A stretch of DNA of 9,154 bases. Source: an uncultured Clostridia bacterium (GTDB lineage: Bacteria; Bacillota; Clostridia; Christensenellales; Aristaeellaceae). The translations under genes were made by a program, and so were the position numbers. Positions 6,075 to 9,154 of the stretch are shown in pieces. The stretch is from NCBI GenBank assembly GCA_946626395.1, contig CAMOUF010000037.1, positions 1 through 9,154 on the forward strand, given 5' to 3'. Numbering within the stretch: the first letter of the stretch is position 1; each line of letters begins with the position of its first letter. The notes beneath the pieces are model-generated. The model searched no databases. It saw nothing but the letters and a program-made list of their open reading frames with translations, and was not told the DNA's origin.

Positions 6075-6284
6075 ATGAGTGAACGGCAGCAGGCTGAATT
6101 GCTCCTGAAAAGTATCCCTGAACGGAATCTGCATATCGTCATTGCACTGATGCGGGAACTGACCGATTACAATGATTATGTAGAGTGTGCATTGGACGAA
6201 GCAGATGCTCTTGCGGAACAATCGTCCCAGCGGATGACCCATGAAGAAGTGTTTTCCGGTTTGCGGAGGGCGCTCCATGCCTGA
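6075..6284 (+). CDS. Putative type II antitoxin (69 aa)
   Basis: A small acidic protein encoded just before and overlapping a RelE/ParE-like toxin, the usual order for type II pairs in which the antitoxin binds the toxin and often represses the shared promoter. The N-terminal half (ERQQAELLLKSIPERNLHIVIALMREL) looks like the helical leucine-rich start found in many clostridial antitoxins. The C-terminal part, with EADALAEQSSQRMTHEEVFSGLRRAL, resembles the toxin-wrapping tail seen in Phd/YefM- or RelB-like proteins. I see no clear ribbon-helix-helix or helix-turn-helix DNA-binding domain, so the family is unresolved. The start at 6075 is set by a strong ribosome binding site. Antitoxin identity rests mostly on the neighbour. 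Base composition (26 of 60 G+C in one counted row) is below that of the flanking core genes. Confidence 0.75.
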   Translation: MSERQQAELLLKSIPERNLHIVIALMRELTDYNDYVECALDEADALAEQSSQRMTHEEVFSGLRRALHA

Positions 6285-6597
6285 ATACCAGCTGAGATAT
6301 TTGCCCCAGTTTTATGAAGACATGAAAGAGCACACGCAGTATATTTCTAATGTTCTTCTCAATCCCCAGGCAGCCGCCGATCTCATCGACGCGGTTGAAA
6401 AAGCAATTCTTGACAGGCTTCCGGTGGCGGAAGCCTTTGAATGTTATCATTCCAGAAAAGAACGCCGGTATCCCTATTATCGTATCTATGTAAAAAACTA
6501 TGTGATTTTTTACGTTGTCATTCCCGAGCAGGACAAAAAAATCCTGGAAGTCCGCCGGTTTCTTTACGGAAAAAGCAATTGGAAACAAAGCATTTGA
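6277..6597 (+). CDS. RelE/ParE-family type II toxin
   Basis: A 106-residue protein with the RelE/ParE fold pattern: an N-terminal strand (YQLRYLPQF), a two-helix hairpin (about 12-50), then the core strands YRIYVKNYVIFYVV (68-81), and an ending ILEVRRFLYGKSNW (89-102). The last motif, RRFLYGKxxW, is common in this branch of the superfamily. Members are either ribosome-dependent mRNA endonucleases (RelE type) or gyrase poisons (ParE type), and sequence alone does not decide which. The start at 6277 overlaps the antitoxin by eight bases and has GGAGGG at 6265-6270, six bases upstream. A longer in-frame reading from 6241 lacks such a site. The protein looks full length with no frameshift. It sits 47 bases before polC. 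Confidence 0.88.
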   Translation: MPEYQLRYLPQFYEDMKEHTQYISNVLLNPQAAADLIDAVEKAILDRLPVAEAFECYHSRKERRYPYYRIYVKNYVIFYVVIPEQDKKILEVRRFLYGKSNWKQSI

Positions 6598-6644
6598 AGC
6601 ACGGATGAACAAGTACGTTTTAATCAGATAAAGGAAAATCATCT

Positions 6645-9154
6645 ATGACATACGACGAACTGCTCCAGGCGGTACACAGGGCGCTGCCGGAAACGGAAGG
6701 AAAAATCGCCATCGAACGGGTGCGGTTTTCCAAGAAAGAAAACAAGGCGTACTTCTCCTTTCTCTCCGACGTGCTCATCGGGGAGAAGGGCTTTTTCATC
6801 ATGAAAAACGCTTTGGGCAAAGCCTTTCCCGGGCTCAGCTTTTCCCTGCGGGTGGCCTCCCCCGGGCTGGCGAGGGAATTTCTGCAAAACCCGGATAAGT
6901 ACTGCGCCCCACTGAACCATTATCTGATCCGCCATTATCCTTCCGTCGCCTCCTGGGAGTTCGACATGCGCTGGGCTCCCGGCAACGGCCGGGTGACGCT
7001 GGAAATGCCCGACGAGTTTTCCATGAAGTATCTGGAACGGCAGGGCATCCGGGAGCAATTGGCCCAGGTGATCCATGACGTGTTCCGCCTGGACACGGAG
7101 GTGTCTCTGCGGGTGTGCGGCGACGAGGAAAAGCGCCTGCGCGCCCTGCAGGAGGAGCGGGAAAAGCAGGACCGGGTGGCCGCCGAGCGGGCCCAGCGCT
7201 ACGAGGAAATCACCGCCGCCAAGCAGGAGGAAAAGCCTCCGGAAAAGAAGGACGACCGCATCAAGGGCCGGGCCATCGGCGATCCGCCGGTACCCATCCG
7301 GGAGCTCACCGACGACAGCGGCCTGGTGGTGATCCGGGGCAAGGTGCTGTCCGCCGAGAACAAGGAAATCTCCGGCGGCGAAATGGTGCTTTTGTCCTTC
7401 CTGGTCACGGACTTTACCTCCACCATCCGGGTGAAAACCTTCCTGCGCTATCACGCCCGGGCCCGGAAGGACGAGGAGCCCGCCCCCATTACCGACGAGG
7501 AGCGCGCCGCCGTGCAGAAGGTGGTCAAGGCCATCGCGCCGGGCATGGGCATTCTCGTCCGGGGCGACACCCAGTATGACAAATTTTCCCATGAAACGGT
7601 GGTCATGGCCCGGGACATTTCCTCCTGCGAGCTGCCCCAGCGCATGGACACCGCCGAGGAAAAGCGCATCGAATTGCATTTGCACACCCAAATGAGCAAC
7701 ATGGACGCCGTGTCCTCCGCCTCCGCCCTCATCGAGCGGGCAGCCAAATGGGGCCACGAGGCCATCGCCGTCACGGACCACGGCGTGGTGCAAGCCTTCC
7801 CCGAAGCCTTCGGCGCGGCGAAGAAATACGGCATCAAGCTGCTGCCCGGGGTGGAAGGATATCTCACCGACGACGACGAGGTGGTCACCAACTGCCAGGA
7901 CAAAAAGGATCTGCCCATCGACGGGCCTATTATCGTGCTGGACTTTGAAACCACCGGCCTGAACACTGCCAAGGACCGCATCATCGAAATCGGCGCGGTG
8001 AAGCTGGCCCACGGCCAGGTGGTGGACAGCTATGGGGAGCTCATCGATCCCGGGATGCTGCTGCCCCCCAAGATCACTGAAATCACCCATATCACCGACC
8101 AGATGCTGCGGGGCCAGCCCACCATCGCCGAGGCCATGCCCAAGCTGCTGGCCTTTATGGACGGCTGCCCCATCGCCGCCCACAACGCCAAGTTCGACTG
8201 TGCTGTGCTGGACAGCGAATTAAAGCGCCTGGGCATGACCTACGACGTGCCCCACCTGGACACCCTGACCCTGGCCCGGAAGCTGTATCCCCAGCTGAAA
8301 TCCCACCGCCTGGGCACGGTGTGCAAGCACCTGGGCGTTTCCTTAAAGGATGCCCACCGGGCCGTCAACGACGCGGCGGCCACCGCCCAGTGCCTGGCCC
8401 GGATGATCGACGCGGCCAAGGAAAAAGGCGCGGAAAAGCTCAGCGATTTCAACGATATTTCCACCGGCTACACCCTGGGCAACTCCTGGCATATCATTCT
8501 GCTGGCCGCCACCCAGGACGGCATGACCAACCTGAACCACATGATTTCCGAAGCCCACCTCAAATACTTTAAGCGCAAGCCCCACATTCCCCGGGCCGTG
8601 CTGCAAAAGTACCGGCAGGGGGTGATCGTGGGCAGCGCCTGCGAATCCGGCGAACTGTACACCGCCATGGTGGACGGGGCCACAGACGAGAAGCTGGCCA
8701 AAATCGCCAGGTTCTACGACTATCTGGAAATCCAGCCCATCGGCAACAACGAATTCCTGCTGCGGGAAGGCCGGGTAAGCAGCGAAGAGGATCTGCGGGA
8801 GTTCAACCGCCGCATCGTGCGCCTGGGCGAAAAGCTGGGCATCCCCGTGTGCGCCACGGGCGACGTGCACTTCCTGGACCCGGAGGACGCCGTGTTCCGC
8901 TCCATCATCCAGGCGGGCCAGGGCTTTTCCGACGCCGACCACCAGCCGCCCCTGTACTTTAAAACCACCAATGAAATGCTCCAGGAGTTTTCCTATCTGG
9001 GCAAAGAAAAAGCCTATGAGGTGGTCATCAAAAATCCCAAGCTGATCGCCAGCCGGGTGGGCGAGGTGCGCCTGTTCCCCAAGCATCCCGAAGGCAAAAC
9101 CACCTTCTCCCCCTTCTGGCCCGAAGCGGAAAACGATATCAAGTCCCTGACCTA
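6645..9154 (+). CDS. polC: DNA polymerase III alpha subunit PolC, N-terminal part (3' end outside window)
   Basis: The replicative polymerase of low-GC-type Gram-positive bacteria; family members are about 1,400 residues, of which the first 836 are here. The frame is open to the window end. An N-terminal domain (1 to about 165) is followed by a charged, coiled-coil-like linker (about 166-210). The OB-fold domain (about 226-335) begins GLVVIRGKVL. The PHP domain starts at R341 with ELHLHTQMSNMDAV and AVTDHGVVQAFPEAF, and is split by a DEDDh 3'-5' proofreading exonuclease. Its residues are visible: DFETTG (D433, E435), HNAKFD (D518) and HRAVND (H571, D576). The PHP domain then resumes with GNSWHIILLA, IVGSACESGELY and ATGDVHFL. 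The polymerase palm, fingers and Zn-finger regions lie beyond the window. AAGGA at 6631-6635 lies nine bases before the ATG. Start supported by the family-like N-terminus. Confidence 0.97.
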   Translation, partial: MTYDELLQAVHRALPETEGKIAIERVRFSKKENKAYFSFLSDVLIGEKGFFIMKNALGKAFPGLSFSLRVASPGLAREFLQNPDKYCAPLNHYLIRHYPSVASWEFDMRWAPGNGRVTLEMPDEFSMKYLERQGIREQLAQVIHDVFRLDTEVSLRVCGDEEKRLRALQEEREKQDRVAAERAQRYEEITAAKQEEKPPEKKDDRIKGRAIGDPPVPIRELTDDSGLVVIRGKVLSAENKEISGGEMVLLSFLVTDFTSTIRVKTFLRYHARARKDEEPAPITDEERAAVQKVVKAIAPGMGILVRGDTQYDKFSHETVVMARDISSCELPQRMDTAEEKRIELHLHTQMSNMDAVSSASALIERAAKWGHEAIAVTDHGVVQAFPEAFGAAKKYGIKLLPGVEGYLTDDDEVVTNCQDKKDLPIDGPIIVLDFETTGLNTAKDRIIEIGAVKLAHGQVVDSYGELIDPGMLLPPKITEITHITDQMLRGQPTIAEAMPKLLAFMDGCPIAAHNAKFDCAVLDSELKRLGMTYDVPHLDTLTLARKLYPQLKSHRLGTVCKHLGVSLKDAHRAVNDAAATAQCLARMIDAAKEKGAEKLSDFNDISTGYTLGNSWHIILLAATQDGMTNLNHMISEAHLKYFKRKPHIPRAVLQKYRQGVIVGSACESGELYTAMVDGATDEKLAKIARFYDYLEIQPIGNNEFLLREGRVSSEEDLREFNRRIVRLGEKLGIPVCATGDVHFLDPEDAVFRSIIQAGQGFSDADHQPPLYFKTTNEMLQEFSYLGKEKAYEVVIKNPKLIASRVGEVRLFPKHPEGKTTFSPFWPEAENDIKSLT

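Noticed and set aside
6241..6276. Longer toxin N-terminus starting at 6241
   Set aside because: No ribosome binding site there, while GGAGGG at 6265-6270 serves the ATG at 6277 and the family pattern starts there.
6639..8183. A 514-codon open frame on the - strand opposite polC
   Set aside because: It lies entirely antisense to a clear PolC with intact domains. Its composition (rich in G, H, Q, A, L) is that of a GC-bias shadow and no ribosome binding site or family motif is seen.
7665..8450. Exonuclease inserted in the PHP domain as a possible gene fusion
   Set aside because: This split PHP-exonuclease layout is the normal architecture of PolC.

Overview
The window looks like a chromosomal stretch of a GC-rich member of the Firmicutes, most likely a clostridium of the Oscillospirales/Christensenellales kind. 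The evidence is the conserved order frr–uppS–cdsA–dxr–rseP–ispG–polC, the Gram-positive-type replicase PolC with an N-terminal OB domain and an exonuclease embedded in its PHP domain, and strong AGGAGG-type ribosome binding sites. Every supported gene is on the + strand. The lineage below class level is an inference.

Layout: positions 2-190 hold the 3' end of frr (ribosome recycling factor), overlapping by one base a small unrecognised 66-residue gene (190-390). uppS (436-1149) and cdsA (1146-1964) overlap by four bases. A 137-base gap (1965-2101) follows, with a likely terminator and a second perfect hairpin. Then come dxr (2102-3259), an AT-rich insertion (about 3243-3746), rseP (3775-4902), ispG (4928-5989), a toxin-antitoxin pair with its own likely promoter (6015-6597), and the first 836 codons of polC (6645 to the window end).

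The core genes serve envelope and lipid synthesis. Dxr and IspG are MEP-pathway enzymes that lead to the C5 isoprenoid units. UppS joins such units into undecaprenyl diphosphate, the carrier lipid for peptidoglycan. CdsA makes CDP-diacylglycerol for phospholipids, and RseP is a membrane site-2 protease. Translation (frr) and replication (polC) genes flank this block, as in many Firmicutes.

Two guests interrupt the conserved block. The first, between dxr and rseP, is the most interesting item. It is a small four-helix-bundle (23S rRNA IVP/Avd-like) gene framed by 7-base-periodic repeats, TAGGCAA-like on the left and their reverse complement on the right. The left array forms the last codons and the stop codon of dxr, and the right array ends just before the rseP ribosome binding site. 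The second guest is a RelE/ParE-type toxin with its antitoxin, placed directly upstream of the essential polC. Both are visibly more AT-rich than their neighbours.
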